Below, piece by piece: positions 1-7,568 of a stretch of 11,313 bases of DNA (positions are counted from its first letter, which is position 1; each line of letters begins with the position of its first letter). Source of the stretch: Deltaproteobacteria bacterium. Its GTDB lineage: Bacteria > Desulfobacterota > DSM-4660 > Desulfatiglandales > HGW-15. A model generated the notes under the pieces. That model did not search any database, was not told where the DNA came from, and saw nothing but the letters and a program-made list of their open reading frames with translations. Where the stretch lies: assembly GCA_016929815.1 (NCBI GenBank), contig JAFGIC010000047.1, forward strand, positions 1 to 11,313. Direction: 5' to 3'. The position numbers were made by a program, and so were the translations under genes.

Positions 1-363
1 ATCGCTTTTCAATTAGTGGATGATCTTCTGGATTACGCGTCATCCGAAGAAGAATTCGGCAAACCGGTAGGTAAAGACTTGAGAGAGAGAAAAATTACCT
101 TACCCCTTATTTACACTCTTTCCGGTTTAGAAAAAGAGGAGATCAAGAGGTTTGAGAATCAATTCAAGAGTCAAGATGCCGGCGAAGAAGAGTATATGAA
201 GTTTGTAAAATTTGTCAGGTACAGCGGCGCAATAGAAAGGATCAGGTCCGAGGCAAGGGATTATTCAGGTAAAGCCTCGGGATTCCTTGATATCTTCCCT
301 GAATCTGCTGCTAAAACAGACCTGATTGATCTTAATGAGTATGTTTCTAAGAGAAAATTCTGA
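1..363 (+). CDS. Polyprenyl diphosphate synthase, C-terminal part (5' end outside window)
   Basis: This is the last 120 codons of a trans-polyprenyl diphosphate synthase, an enzyme that extends an allylic diphosphate with isopentenyl diphosphate to make the side chain of a respiratory quinone. The frame is open from base 1 (IAFQLVDDLLDY...) to TGA at 361-363. The second aspartate-rich motif, DDLLD, which binds the Mg2+-diphosphate of the substrates, lies at the start. It is followed by GKPVGKDLRERKITLPLIY, the block typical of long-chain (hepta- to octaprenyl) synthases of the IspB/HepT type. The first DDxxD motif would lie upstream of the window. Chain length cannot be judged from this part, so farnesyl/geranylgeranyl-type synthases are not strictly excluded. 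It converges with the MBL-fold gene, 39 bases away, and no clear terminator lies between them. Confidence 0.9.
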   Translation: MAFQLVDDLLDYASSEEEFGKPVGKDLRERKITLPLIYTLSGLEKEEIKRFENQFKSQDAGEEEYMKFVKFVRYSGAIERIRSEARDYSGKASGFLDIFPESAAKTDLIDLNEYVSKRKF

Positions 364-402
364 TATTTAACAGAAATATAAGGGTATCCGCCTATTACGC
401 AA

Positions 403-1176
403 CTATATAGTGACCGCCAGAAGGTCTCTTCCCAAAATGAGCTCCCCATCGTATGTCTTTCGGCAGTCCCTGGAGATGTCTGTCGCCAGCACCTCAGGAT
501 AAAGATGAACGAGCAACAGCTTTTTTGCCTTTGAAAGAGTGGCGATATGTCCTGCCTGTGACGGCGTAAGATGCCCTTCCATCCCTCCACCATCCGGAAA
601 TGAGCACTCTAATATGAGAAGGTCGCAATCCTTTGCAAGGGTTACAATCTCATCGCAGAGACCGGTGTCTCCTGAATAGACAAAACTTTCACCTCTATCG
701 CCGTAGATTCGATAGGCGAGGCTATTGGGAGTATGCCCTATAGGCTGTGAAGCAACATTATAGTGAAGGTATGACCTGTGATCCGGCTTGGTGACGCCCA
801 GTTCCTCTATTTCCATTAAATCCTCAGGAATATCCAGCCACCCCCCATAAGTCATCCGCAGATTCTCAAGCAAATCCATGAACCCTTCCGGCCCTGTGAT
901 AACAAACGGTTCTCTAATGCCGGGGATTGGCAGGTTTTTTGTAACAAAGAGAAAATGAGTCAGGTCAGCAACATGGTCCGGATGAAAATGGCTGATAAAG
1001 ATATGTTTGATTTTATCATGATTTATGCCGATTCTTGTGAGCTGACGCAACGTTCCAGGCCCCATATCAAACAGGACAACTTTGTCATTGACCAGCATAG
1101 CCATTGAAGGCGAGGCCCTGTAGGCCAGGGGGACACCAGTACCGGAACCTAAGATTATTAGATGTATTCTCGTCAT
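403..1176 (-). CDS. MBL-fold metal-dependent hydrolase, RNase Z-like
   Basis: A 257-residue metallo-beta-lactamase-fold protein. Seen in the sequence: the metal-binding motif HFHPDH at residues 63-68 (H63, H65, D67, H68), then H148 (IGHT), D170 (SGDT), H202 (GHLTPSQAG) and H224 (VHLYP). This is a complete two-metal site, with the layout of the RNase Z/ElaC and arylsulfatase-like branch. The N-terminal LGSGTGVP and FDMGPGTLRQL are also typical of that branch. The long flexible arm of true tRNase Z is not obvious, and many family members of this size act on other phosphoesters or have no assigned substrate, so I do not call it rnz. The start is ATG with AAAAGGA a few bases upstream. It lies downstream of sat but is separated from it by a terminator and has its own promoter candidate. 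A cytoplasmic location is inferred, since no signal peptide is visible. Confidence 0.88.
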   Translation of the reverse strand: MTRIHLIILGSGTGVPLAYRASPSMAMLVNDKVVLFDMGPGTLRQLTRIGINHDKIKHIFISHFHPDHVADLTHFLFVTKNLPIPGIREPFVITGPEGFMDLLENLRMTYGGWLDIPEDLMEIEELGVTKPDHRSYLHYNVASQPIGHTPNSLAYRIYGDRGESFVYSGDTGLCDEIVTLAKDCDLLILECSFPDGGGMEGHLTPSQAGHIATLSKAKKLLLVHLYPEVLATDISRDCRKTYDGELILGRDLLAVTI

Positions 1177-1193
1177 TATGTCCTTTTAGACAA

Positions 1194-1223
1194 AATATAC
1201 GATTTTTGACTTCCAGTTGTAAA
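1194..1223 (-). promoter_or_regulatory. Candidate sigma70-type promoter of the MBL-fold gene
   Basis: On the - strand, TTTACA (1218-1223) and TATATT (1194-1199) are separated by 18 bases, each matching five of six consensus bases. The implied start of transcription is only about 11 bases before the ATG, which leaves just room for the AAAAGGA ribosome site. That short leader makes the call moderate. Confidence 0.4.
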
Positions 1224-1240
1224 ACCAGAGGTTTCAACAA

Positions 1241-1263
1241 GCGCGTCGAAGATCACGACGCGC
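1241..1263 (-). repeat. GC-rich 8-bp inverted repeat between sat and the MBL gene
   Basis: GCGCGTCG (1241-1248) is perfectly complementary to CGACGCGC (1256-1263) across a 7-base loop. On the - strand it is followed by a short TTGTTG, which is a poor U-tract. It could be a second terminator behind the strong one at 1325-1359, or a binding site just upstream of the MBL promoter. The structure is seen; the role is not determined. Confidence 0.5.
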
Positions 1264-1324
1264 GGGAAAAGAGTGAGTTTTATAAGCTTAATCAAAGATA
1301 TCAGGACGAATGGCGTGTGGCAAG

Positions 1325-1359
1325 AAAAACAGCCCGCTCCCGGATTGGAACGGGCTGTT
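1325..1359 (-). terminator. Intrinsic terminator of sat
   Basis: AACAGCCCG (1328-1336) pairs with CGGGCTGTT (1351-1359). After one mismatch, a further 3 bp (1338-1340 with 1347-1349) leave a 6-base loop. On the - strand the stem runs directly into a T5 tract. It begins 25 bases after the sat stop codon, where a Rho-independent terminator would be expected, and indicates that sat is the last gene of its transcript. Confidence 0.88.
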
Positions 1360-1383
1360 ATCAACAATATAAAAAAATTGAGA

Positions 1384-2571
1384 TCAGCTCCGGTTTGATT
1401 GGTAATATTCCATAAGTATCTTGGCAACTTCCGGTCTGGAAAACTCTTTTGGAGGCGCCTGACCGTTTGATAGCATCTCTCGAACCTTTGTGCCTGAAAG
1501 CAGGATAAAGTCGTCCTTTGTATGATCAGGGACATCCCTCATCATGACCACCTTGTTAAGCTTCTTGGACCAGGCGGTGTGATCCGCCTTGAAGATTTCT
1601 ATTTCAAGCGCACCGTTTGGGATTACATCAAAGATGGTTTGGGCGTCAAAGGGACCGTAATAGTCGCCAACTCCCGCATGATCTCTGCCGACAATCAGGT
1701 GCGTACAACCGCAGTTTTGACGGAATACGGCATGAAGAACGGCCTCCCTTGGACCGGCATAGAGCATATCGAAACCATATCCGGTTACCAGGACAGTGTT
1801 TGGTTCGAAATATAGTTCGGCCATTTTACGTATGGCTGCATCACGAACGTCAGCCGGAATGTCCCCGGCCTTTAGTTTCCCTAACAGCATGTGGATTAGA
1901 ATACCATCAGCCTTAACAGTATTATAAGCCATGCGGCAGAGCTCCTCGTGAGCAAGGTGCATGGGGTTTCGAGTCTGGAAGGCAACAACTTTCTCCCAAC
2001 CGAGCTTGGCCATCTCATCTCTTATCTCATAAGCGGTCTTGTAGGTGCCTACGAAGTCGGTTGCAAAGTAGGAGTAGCTAAGCACCTGGATTGGGCCTGA
2101 TATTGCAATGTTGCCGACAGTATTGAATGCGTTTACACCGGGGTGGGCCGGGTCGGTGGTACCGAACACCTTCTCAGTCATTACCTTCATCTGGGCATCG
2201 CTAATCTTCTCAATGGAAACCACATCCTGTATCGCCATTATAGGGTTTCCGTCCACATTGGGGTCACGCAGGGCGATTCTCTTGGCGTCTTTTATGGCTG
2301 AGGCGTCCTTTACTACGTTTAATACGGGCGTGGGCCAAAACAGCCCGTCAACGGTCTGCATCTTTTCGGAAACGCTCATTGCGTCTGCAAGGTTCATGTA
2401 CCCGGACAGCGGGTTAAAGTATCCGCCTCCAAGCATAACGGCATTGGCTGCCGCTGCAGAAGATATGACAATAGAAGGCAGGCCCTCCGCCTCTTTAGCC
2501 AATTTAGCACGCTTATTCTCGTCTTGAATGTACAGCGGATTTAATTTATCCGATCCATGCGGTTTAATCAT
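1384..2571 (-). CDS. sat: Sulfate adenylyltransferase (ATP sulfurylase), dissimilatory type
   Basis: Makes adenosine 5'-phosphosulfate and pyrophosphate from ATP and sulfate, the activation step before APS reductase in sulfate respiration; a cytoplasmic enzyme. The 395-residue protein carries the family signature QTRNPMHLAHEE at 199-210 (the QxRNPxHxxH nucleotide loop), GRDHAGVG at 295-302 and the C-terminal LSGTKVREML at 358-367. There is no fused APS kinase domain, in line with the homo-oligomeric Sat of sulfate reducers rather than the CysDN type or bifunctional forms. The start is ATG with a strong AGGAGG eight bases upstream. No aprAB or other sulfate-reduction gene lies beside it in the window. 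A consensus-35 promoter, a leader of about 120 bases, a Rex-like operator and a clear terminator suggest a monocistronic, redox-controlled unit. In some sulfur oxidisers the same enzyme runs in reverse, but the Rex-like site favours a reducer. Confidence 0.96.
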   Translation of the reverse strand: MIKPHGSDKLNPLYIQDENKRAKLAKEAEGLPSIVISSAAAANAVMLGGGYFNPLSGYMNLADAMSVSEKMQTVDGLFWPTPVLNVVKDASAIKDAKRIALRDPNVDGNPIMAIQDVVSIEKISDAQMKVMTEKVFGTTDPAHPGVNAFNTVGNIAISGPIQVLSYSYFATDFVGTYKTAYEIRDEMAKLGWEKVVAFQTRNPMHLAHEELCRMAYNTVKADGILIHMLLGKLKAGDIPADVRDAAIRKMAELYFEPNTVLVTGYGFDMLYAGPREAVLHAVFRQNCGCTHLIVGRDHAGVGDYYGPFDAQTIFDVIPNGALEIEIFKADHTAWSKKLNKVVMMRDVPDHTKDDFILLSGTKVREMLSNGQAPPKEFSRPEVAKILMEYYQSNRS

Positions 2572-2577
2572 GATTTC

Positions 2578-2583
2578 TTCCTC
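2578..2583 (-). promoter_or_regulatory. Strong Shine-Dalgarno of sat
   Basis: A consensus AGGAGG sits eight bases before the sat ATG. It fixes the start and fits the high expression expected of this enzyme in sulfate reducers. Confidence 0.75.
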
Positions 2584-2699
2584 CTATGGAATTGTTAAAA
2601 GGTTAGAGAAAATTCCTTACCAGTCCAATCGGATTCGCAGGCCGAGTCGGATCCAATGAACATAAATTTCAGACAGTAACCTAAATTTAGACGTTGTGC

Positions 2700-2728
2700 T
2701 TTCTACCAGTTGTTTTTTCCCATGTCAA
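2700..2728 (-). promoter_or_regulatory. Candidate sigma70-type promoter of sat
   Basis: On the - strand a perfect TTGACA (2723-2728) is followed after 17 bases by TAGAAA (2700-2705), a four-of-six match to the -10 consensus. Transcription would begin near 2693 and give a leader of about 120 bases before the sat ATG. The 18-bp Rex-like palindrome lies six bases upstream of the -35 box. Confidence 0.6.
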
Positions 2729-2734
2729 GCGTAA

Positions 2735-2752
2735 TTGTAACATATTTCACAA
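2735..2752. promoter_or_regulatory. Candidate Rex operator upstream of sat
   Basis: The + strand reads TTGTAACATATTTCACAA; the - strand reads TTGTGAAATATGTTACAA. This is an 18-bp near-palindrome with one perfect TTGTGAA half and a GTTACAA half, the latter five of seven against the Rex half-site TTCACAA. Rex is a repressor that responds to the NADH/NAD+ ratio, and in Desulfovibrio vulgaris it is known to repress sat. Here the site abuts the predicted sat promoter, six bases upstream of its -35 box. No rex gene is in the window. Confidence 0.7.
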
Positions 2753-2771
2753 AGAATATATCCGAACCCAT

Positions 2772-2790
2772 CCCCGCAAGGTGCGGCGGG
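2772..2790 (-). terminator. Hairpin downstream of the HD-domain gene, possible weak terminator
   Basis: CCCCGCA (2772-2778) can pair with TGCGG-c-GG (2782-2789) across a 3-base loop, with one bulged C; the run is GC-rich. On the - strand it is followed only by ATATATTCTTTG, not a true U-tract. It lies about 75 bases after the HD-domain stop codon and before the sat promoter, so it may separate the two transcripts. Confidence 0.35.
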
Positions 2791-2863
2791 ATATGCGAAT
2801 GGGTCGAAATCGTCAATAAAGTCATGGCCAAAATGCTCAGGCCGGGTGCATAAGGAATTGATA

Positions 2864-3514
2864 TTATTTGAAGCAATCATATTCGCGCAAGAATCTCTTG
2901 AAAAATTCATCCATAAATTTATGCCGTTCTATGGCAATTTGGTAACCGGTAAATGTAAGCATCCTATCCTTTATTTTCGAGAGCTTAAGCCTGAACTCCC
3001 TGTATGCCGTATCTTCCTCCGTGTAAGGTTTTGTATTCTCAGGATCGATACATGGGTTGTGGAGTTTCGCCCCTACCTCGCCGGCAAACTGGAAGGCTCT
3101 GCCAATACCTATTGCGCCAATGGAATCAAGCTTATCAGCGTCAAAAAGGACTTTGGCCTCAAGGGTTTCAGGTATATGATTTCCACGGAACCTATGAGCT
3201 TGAATAGAGTGTATAACGTTGGCCTTTTGATCTTCGGAAAGGGAGATATTTTCAAGCAGTCCCGTGGCTATCTCGGCCCCTTTCCGGGCATGACAAATTC
3301 TTCCCTTTGATTCATCCTGAAAAGGACGGCCTACATCATGGAGGTAGGCTGCCATATTTAGTACCTCCATATCAGCCCCTTCCACCTTCCCAATATGAAT
3401 GCACAGATTAAAGACGCGCAGGGTATGGTGCCAGTCGTGACTACCCGGGTAACTTGGTAAAGAATTCATGGCAAATCTTTTTATATCATCTATGGTCAGT
3501 ATTTTTTTTATCAT
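2864..3514 (-). CDS. HD-domain phosphohydrolase
   Basis: A 216-residue HD-superfamily protein, probably a cytoplasmic metal-dependent phosphohydrolase. The motifs are visible in order: HDWHHTLRV at 26-34, in which one histidine (probably H30) is the first metal ligand; the HD pair H59-D60 in YLHDVGR; conserved histidines H101 and H107; and D126 in LFDADKLDSIGAIGIGRAF (122-140). That last block is typical of the YedJ/YpgQ-like group of stand-alone HD proteins, some of which hydrolyse nucleotides; the substrate here is unknown. No signalling domain (GGDEF, PAS, response regulator) is fused to it, and the HD-GYP signature is absent. The start is ATG without a strong ribosome site (only GGA about 11 bases upstream). 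It lies between topA (131 bases upstream) and sat (292 bases downstream), and nothing ties it to either. Confidence 0.85.
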   Translation of the reverse strand: MIKKILTIDDIKRFAMNSLPSYPGSHDWHHTLRVFNLCIHIGKVEGADMEVLNMAAYLHDVGRPFQDESKGRICHARKGAEIATGLLENISLSEDQKANVIHSIQAHRFRGNHIPETLEAKVLFDADKLDSIGAIGIGRAFQFAGEVGAKLHNPCIDPENTKPYTEEDTAYREFRLKLSKIKDRMLTFTGYQIAIERHKFMDEFFKRFLREYDCFK

Positions 3515-3645
3515 GATAAATCATTCCGGTCTATTAACTGATGTAGGCTTTGAAACTGCTGAAGGGGCGCACCGAGGACTGTTCGGACATATACACTAAA
3601 GAAAGAATCAGGCATATGGAACCGACTATTTTCAAATTGGCAGGA

Positions 3646-6222
3646 TTAATCGGGGGCATTTTTTGTTTGAGGCCTGTAGTCAGTACCCAAAGGATCTCCG
3701 TTCAGGTTACGTATAATCGGCTGAGGATGGACTTTTTCATGTTCTTCAAGGCCTTTTTCCAACCTGTTTTTTATCTTGTCATCGAGTCTAGCCCATCCCT
3801 GCCTTCCGCGGCACTTGGGAAATTTTGAGCAGCTCAACCATGGGCCCCGCGCCCCCCGTCTGATGTTAAGCGGCGCCTCGCATTTAGGACAGGCCAGATC
3901 CGTGAGAAGAGGTGGGACCTTTAGGGGAATGATAAAACCTTTTTTATCAAGATTAAGGATACCATCACACTCAGGATATTTGATACAACTCAGGAATGGT
4001 CCGAAACGTCCTCTTTTCAATAACATAGGATCACCGCATCTCGGACAGGCAATGTCAGTTTGCTCCGGAGTGACAGGATTTCCGTCCCTGTCAATAGGCG
4101 CTGCGAATTTACACTTCGGGTAATTCGAGCAACTGAGAAATCTTCCGTTTCTACCAAAACGATAGACGGTATTGCCGCCACATTGGGGACATGTGTGGGG
4201 AGCCGGTTGGGTCTCTGCCTTTGCATGCTCCATACGCTGATACGCCGCATCAAGGTTCCGCTTGAAGGGTCCATAGAACTGCCGGAGCATCTGCACCCAG
4301 TCGGCTTGTTTATCTTCAATATCGTCGAGTTGTTGCTCCATATCCCGGGTATAGCCTACTTGCAGTATCTCGGGAAACGCCTCTACCAGTTTGTCTGTAA
4401 CGACCTTACCCAGATCGGTAGCGTGAAACCGGTTCTCGATTTTTTTGACGTATTCACGATTCTGAATAACCTGAATGATCTGCGCATAGGTGCTCGGCCG
4501 GCCGATTCCCTCTGCTTCCAGTTTTTTGACCAGCGAAGCTTCGGTGTACCTTGGAGGAGGTGAGGTAAAGTTTTGGGTTGGATCGATCTGAATGGCTGCG
4601 AGGGGCTGTCTCTCTTTCACGGATGGCAGCATCGCTTCCTCGGAGCTGTTTGGCACTCCTGTCAACCTGTAGTAGCCGTCAAATACCAAGACCCTGCCTG
4701 TAGCCCGGAACAGCAGCTCTTTACCGATTGCAACGCCCGAGATCAGAATGGTCGTGTAATCCCAAAGGGCCTCTTTCATCTGACATGCAATAAATCGTTC
4801 CCAGATTAACTTATATAATTTGTGCTGCTGGCCCGTCAGCGATGAAAGAACGCGGTCCGGCGTAAGATTCACATCCGTCGGACGGATTGCCTCGTGAGCC
4901 TCTTGGGCGCTTTTGTTGGAAGAAGTAAAATAGTTTGGCTTGGAAGGCAGGTAAGGATCGCCGAACCTGATTTTGATATAATCCCTTGCCATACTGATTG
5001 CATCCGGGGAAAGATGTGTGGAGTCGGTTCTCATGTATGTGATCAGGCCGATTGAGCCCATTTTATCTATTGCCACGCCTTCATAAAGGGCCTGAGCCGT
5101 GCGCATTGTGGTCTGGGTTGTAAAGCCTAATTGATTAGCGGCCGTCTGCTGAAGGGTGCTGGTGATAAAAGGTGAGTGAGGTCGGTTCTTCGTGCGTTTC
5201 GTTTGAATTGACTTAACGTTCCATTCCGGTCCTCCTGTCACATGGCCCTTCAAACGGATCTTCCGCTTCGTTCTTCCACCTGAACCGGAATTTTCTTCCT
5301 CTATCTGTTCATCAAGCTGAAAACCGGCTAATTTGGCGACCTCTAACGCTTCGCTGATCTCTTTCGGCCTGAATTTCGTTCCGTTAATCTCGATCAATTC
5401 CGAGGTAAGGCTGTTTCGCTCGGAAAGCCATTCGTTCTTTTCATGTACTGTTCTTCCATTGGGTCTATTTTTGTTTCCCTTTTTCGGGGCTTGTTCCAGC
5501 CAATTTTGCCATTGTTCCGCCAGTGATTCCGCGTCTTTGATAGATGCAGTGAAATAACCGGTTAATCTCCAGTATTCTTCGGGCATGAACGCCTCGATCT
5601 CTCGTTCCCGCTCTACCAGCAAGCGCACGGCCACCGATTGTACACGGCCGGCGCTCAATCCTCCTGAAACTTTTTTCCATAATAGAGGCGATACCTGATA
5701 GCCCACAATCCTGTCGAGGATTCGTCTCGCTTGCTGGGCGTTCACCTTGCCCATATCTATCACACGAGGTTCATTGAAGGCCTTTTCGATCTCTTTTTTT
5801 GTTATTGCGTTAAAAACAACCCTGTTAGTGTCTTCTGGTTTTACCCCAAGCGCCTCTGTCAGATGCCAGGCAATTGCCTCTCCTTCTCGATCAAGGTCCG
5901 TGGCCAACCATATTCCTGCGGCCCCTTTGGCAACGTTCCGCAACTCCTTCACAGCCGTTCCCCTGCCTTTTATTATCTGATAGGTTGGTTTAAAATCATT
6001 CTCCAGATCAACCCCCGGAACGGGGTCTTTGACGCCCTTTGGATTTTTGTTAGGCAGGTCACGGACATGTCCGACCGAGGCCATCACAATATAATCCGTG
6101 CCCAGGTATTTATTGATGGTTCTCGCCTTGGCCGGTGACTCTACAATAACCAGCTGCTTTCCTGCAGTGTCAGACGCCTTGACAGATCGCCTGCTCCGTG
6201 ATGTAATTTTTTTCTTTTCCAT
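3646..6222 (-). CDS. topA: DNA topoisomerase I (type IA)
   Basis: Relaxes negatively supercoiled DNA by cutting and passing one strand through a tyrosine-DNA link. The 858 residues match the usual length of the bacterial enzyme (865 in E. coli). In order: a Toprim domain from about 23, with catalytic E28 in LVIVESPAKA and the acidic triad D109/D111/E113 in TDLDREGEA; the type IA core with SGGLSAGRVQSVAV at 186-198; PFITSTLQQTA at 351-361; and the active-site tyrosine Y396 in GLITYMRTDST. Three C4 zinc ribbons close the protein (C678-C704, C726-C752, C778-C804), followed by a basic tail. A charged, glycine-rich stretch at about 305-330 inside the core looks like a family-variable insertion. 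The start is ATG with no clear ribosome site, which fits translation from a dprA-topA transcript; dprA ends 126 bases upstream. This gene pair is common in bacteria. Confidence 0.97.
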   Translation of the reverse strand: MEKKKITSRSRRSVKASDTAGKQLVIVESPAKARTINKYLGTDYIVMASVGHVRDLPNKNPKGVKDPVPGVDLENDFKPTYQIIKGRGTAVKELRNVAKGAAGIWLATDLDREGEAIAWHLTEALGVKPEDTNRVVFNAITKKEIEKAFNEPRVIDMGKVNAQQARRILDRIVGYQVSPLLWKKVSGGLSAGRVQSVAVRLLVEREREIEAFMPEEYWRLTGYFTASIKDAESLAEQWQNWLEQAPKKGNKNRPNGRTVHEKNEWLSERNSLTSELIEINGTKFRPKEISEALEVAKLAGFQLDEQIEEENSGSGGRTKRKIRLKGHVTGGPEWNVKSIQTKRTKNRPHSPFITSTLQQTAANQLGFTTQTTMRTAQALYEGVAIDKMGSIGLITYMRTDSTHLSPDAISMARDYIKIRFGDPYLPSKPNYFTSSNKSAQEAHEAIRPTDVNLTPDRVLSSLTGQQHKLYKLIWERFIACQMKEALWDYTTILISGVAIGKELLFRATGRVLVFDGYYRLTGVPNSSEEAMLPSVKERQPLAAIQIDPTQNFTSPPPRYTEASLVKKLEAEGIGRPSTYAQIIQVIQNREYVKKIENRFHATDLGKVVTDKLVEAFPEILQVGYTRDMEQQLDDIEDKQADWVQMLRQFYGPFKRNLDAAYQRMEHAKAETQPAPHTCPQCGGNTVYRFGRNGRFLSCSNYPKCKFAAPIDRDGNPVTPEQTDIACPRCGDPMLLKRGRFGPFLSCIKYPECDGILNLDKKGFIIPLKVPPLLTDLACPKCEAPLNIRRGARGPWLSCSKFPKCRGRQGWARLDDKIKNRLEKGLEEHEKVHPQPIIRNLNGDPLGTDYRPQTKNAPD

Positions 6223-6348
6223 GTCTATCAGTATTCATCAAACCTTTGGTAAGTCAATAATCATTCGTGCAAAGTGTGAGTAAAGAGTGAAAAAATGGAT
6301 CTAAGATACTATCAATCAAGAGAAATTATTTTAACATGCGAGATGTGT

Positions 6349-7452
6349 TTAACGAACAAACATCTTTCCCGGAAGCTGCCTGATCATTCCTTTAAGCTCC
6401 ATTCTCATGAGTGTGCTGGACACTTCTCCGGGTTCCAGTTTTCCGCTCCTGGATATCTGGTCTATATGTATTGGATAATCTCCAATGATGTCATAGATGG
6501 TTCTTTCAGATTCATCCATAGGCGGCATGGAAGCTTGCTTGAATGTATCGGTTTTGGGCATATAGGGGCAGTTCAGGCCCAATTCCTCAAGTATATCATC
6601 TGAATTCTCAATCAGCCGGGCCCCTTGTTTGATAAGAAAGTGACATCCGGTGCTTTTAAAGGATTCTATGCTTCCCGGTACTGCAAATACTTCACGTCCA
6701 TGTTCAAGGGCGAGGGAGGCAGTGATAAGAGAACCGCTGTTTTTAGTCGCCTCAACAATGACTACACCCCTGCTTAGGCCGCTTATTATTCGATTCCGCA
6801 TTGGAAAATTATTCGGCGTTGGAGGGGTGCCCATAGAAAATTCAGAAATCACCGCCCCCTTTTCAGTAATCTGCTGAAACAGATTTTTATTGGAGCCGGG
6901 ATAAATGATATCAATACCTGTTCCTAAAACAGCTACGGTAAACCCTAAACCCCTCAGACAACCCCAGTGAGAGGCGGAATCTATGCCTCTGGCCATGCCG
7001 CTTACTACCCCTAATCCGCGCCTTGCGAGGCCCTGTCCTATCATTTCAGCAGCTTTGAGGCCATAGTGAGTAGCGTTTCTTGAACCGACCACGGCAATAA
7101 AAGTTGTGTTGCCGGGGATATCTTTACCCTTGAGGTACAGAAGCATCGGTGGGTCATATATCTCTTTCAATGCCCTGGGATAAGCAGGGTCAGAATAGGT
7201 GATGACTCTAATGCCCTGGCTCTTCGCCTTTCGAAGCTCACTTTGGGGATCACCCCTATACTTCTTGCCGGCTATATTGAGGGCGAGGTCTTTTCGAATA
7301 CCCTCAACATCGATTAACTCGGATATGTTTGCCTGAAAAACTCGTTCAGGGTCCCCAAACCTGGCCAACAGGTTCTTGAAGGCAATGTTGCCCAGCCCCG
7401 GGATCATTTGTAAGGCGAGCCAGCTGCATCTTTTATCTGACCAAATAGGCAT
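6349..7452 (-). CDS. dprA: DNA-processing protein DprA
   Basis: Binds incoming single-stranded DNA and loads RecA during natural transformation; it is also widespread in species not known to be competent. The 367-residue protein has a helix-hairpin-helix-like N-terminal region (about 10-62, with IPGLGNIAFKNLLARFG), then the Rossmann-like DprA domain: VVGSR at 121-125, SGMARGIDSASH at 151-162, FPMRNRIISGLS at 216-227, SGSLITA at 239-245 and GREVFAVPG at 252-260. A winged-helix domain (about 312-367) ends the protein. The motifs are intact and the length is normal. The start is ATG with a weak GGA. A promoter with a perfect -10 box lies just upstream, and topA follows 126 bases downstream with no visible terminator between, so the two may be co-transcribed. 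No other competence gene is in the window. Confidence 0.96.
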   Translation of the reverse strand: MPIWSDKRCSWLALQMIPGLGNIAFKNLLARFGDPERVFQANISELIDVEGIRKDLALNIAGKKYRGDPQSELRKAKSQGIRVITYSDPAYPRALKEIYDPPMLLYLKGKDIPGNTTFIAVVGSRNATHYGLKAAEMIGQGLARRGLGVVSGMARGIDSASHWGCLRGLGFTVAVLGTGIDIIYPGSNKNLFQQITEKGAVISEFSMGTPPTPNNFPMRNRIISGLSRGVVIVEATKNSGSLITASLALEHGREVFAVPGSIESFKSTGCHFLIKQGARLIENSDDILEELGLNCPYMPKTDTFKQASMPPMDESERTIYDIIGDYPIHIDQISRSGKLEPGEVSSTLMRMELKGMIRQLPGKMFVR

Positions 7453-7486
7453 GATTTCCGATACGCTTTACACTGGATACGGCGGG

Positions 7487-7517
7487 ATTATAAAGCAGAG
7501 CAAACTGCAATAGTCAA
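7487..7517 (-). promoter_or_regulatory. Candidate sigma70-type promoter of dprA(-topA)
   Basis: On the - strand TTGACT (7512-7517) and a perfect TATAAT (7487-7492) are 19 bases apart, slightly longer than ideal. The predicted start is near 7480, giving a leader of about 28 bases to the dprA ATG. Confidence 0.6.
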
Positions 7518-7568
7518 GTCTTTTCTTGAATGGTTATCATTATTGGAAGATTTTTATTGCGTTGAGAC

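Noticed and set aside
1176..1535. 119-codon - strand ORF overlapping the sat 3' end
   Set aside because: It lies in another frame of sat, crosses the sat terminator and has no ribosome site.
2725..2910. 61-codon - strand ORF between the HD-domain gene and sat
   Set aside because: It overlaps the end of the HD-domain gene in another frame, runs through a hairpin and the Rex-like site, and has no ribosome site.
3550..3828. 92-codon + strand ORF over the topA 3' end
   Set aside because: Antisense to well-supported topA coding sequence, with no start signal and no recognisable domain.
2864..6222. topA, HD-domain gene and sat as a functional operon
   Set aside because: The gaps are 131 and 292 bases and sat has its own promoter, operator and terminator; nothing in the products links them.
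6230..6257. Possible topA promoter (TTGACT, 16 bases, AATACT) on the - strand
   Set aside because: Transcription would begin essentially at the topA ATG, giving a leaderless mRNA; the -10 match is weak. Read-through from dprA is simpler.
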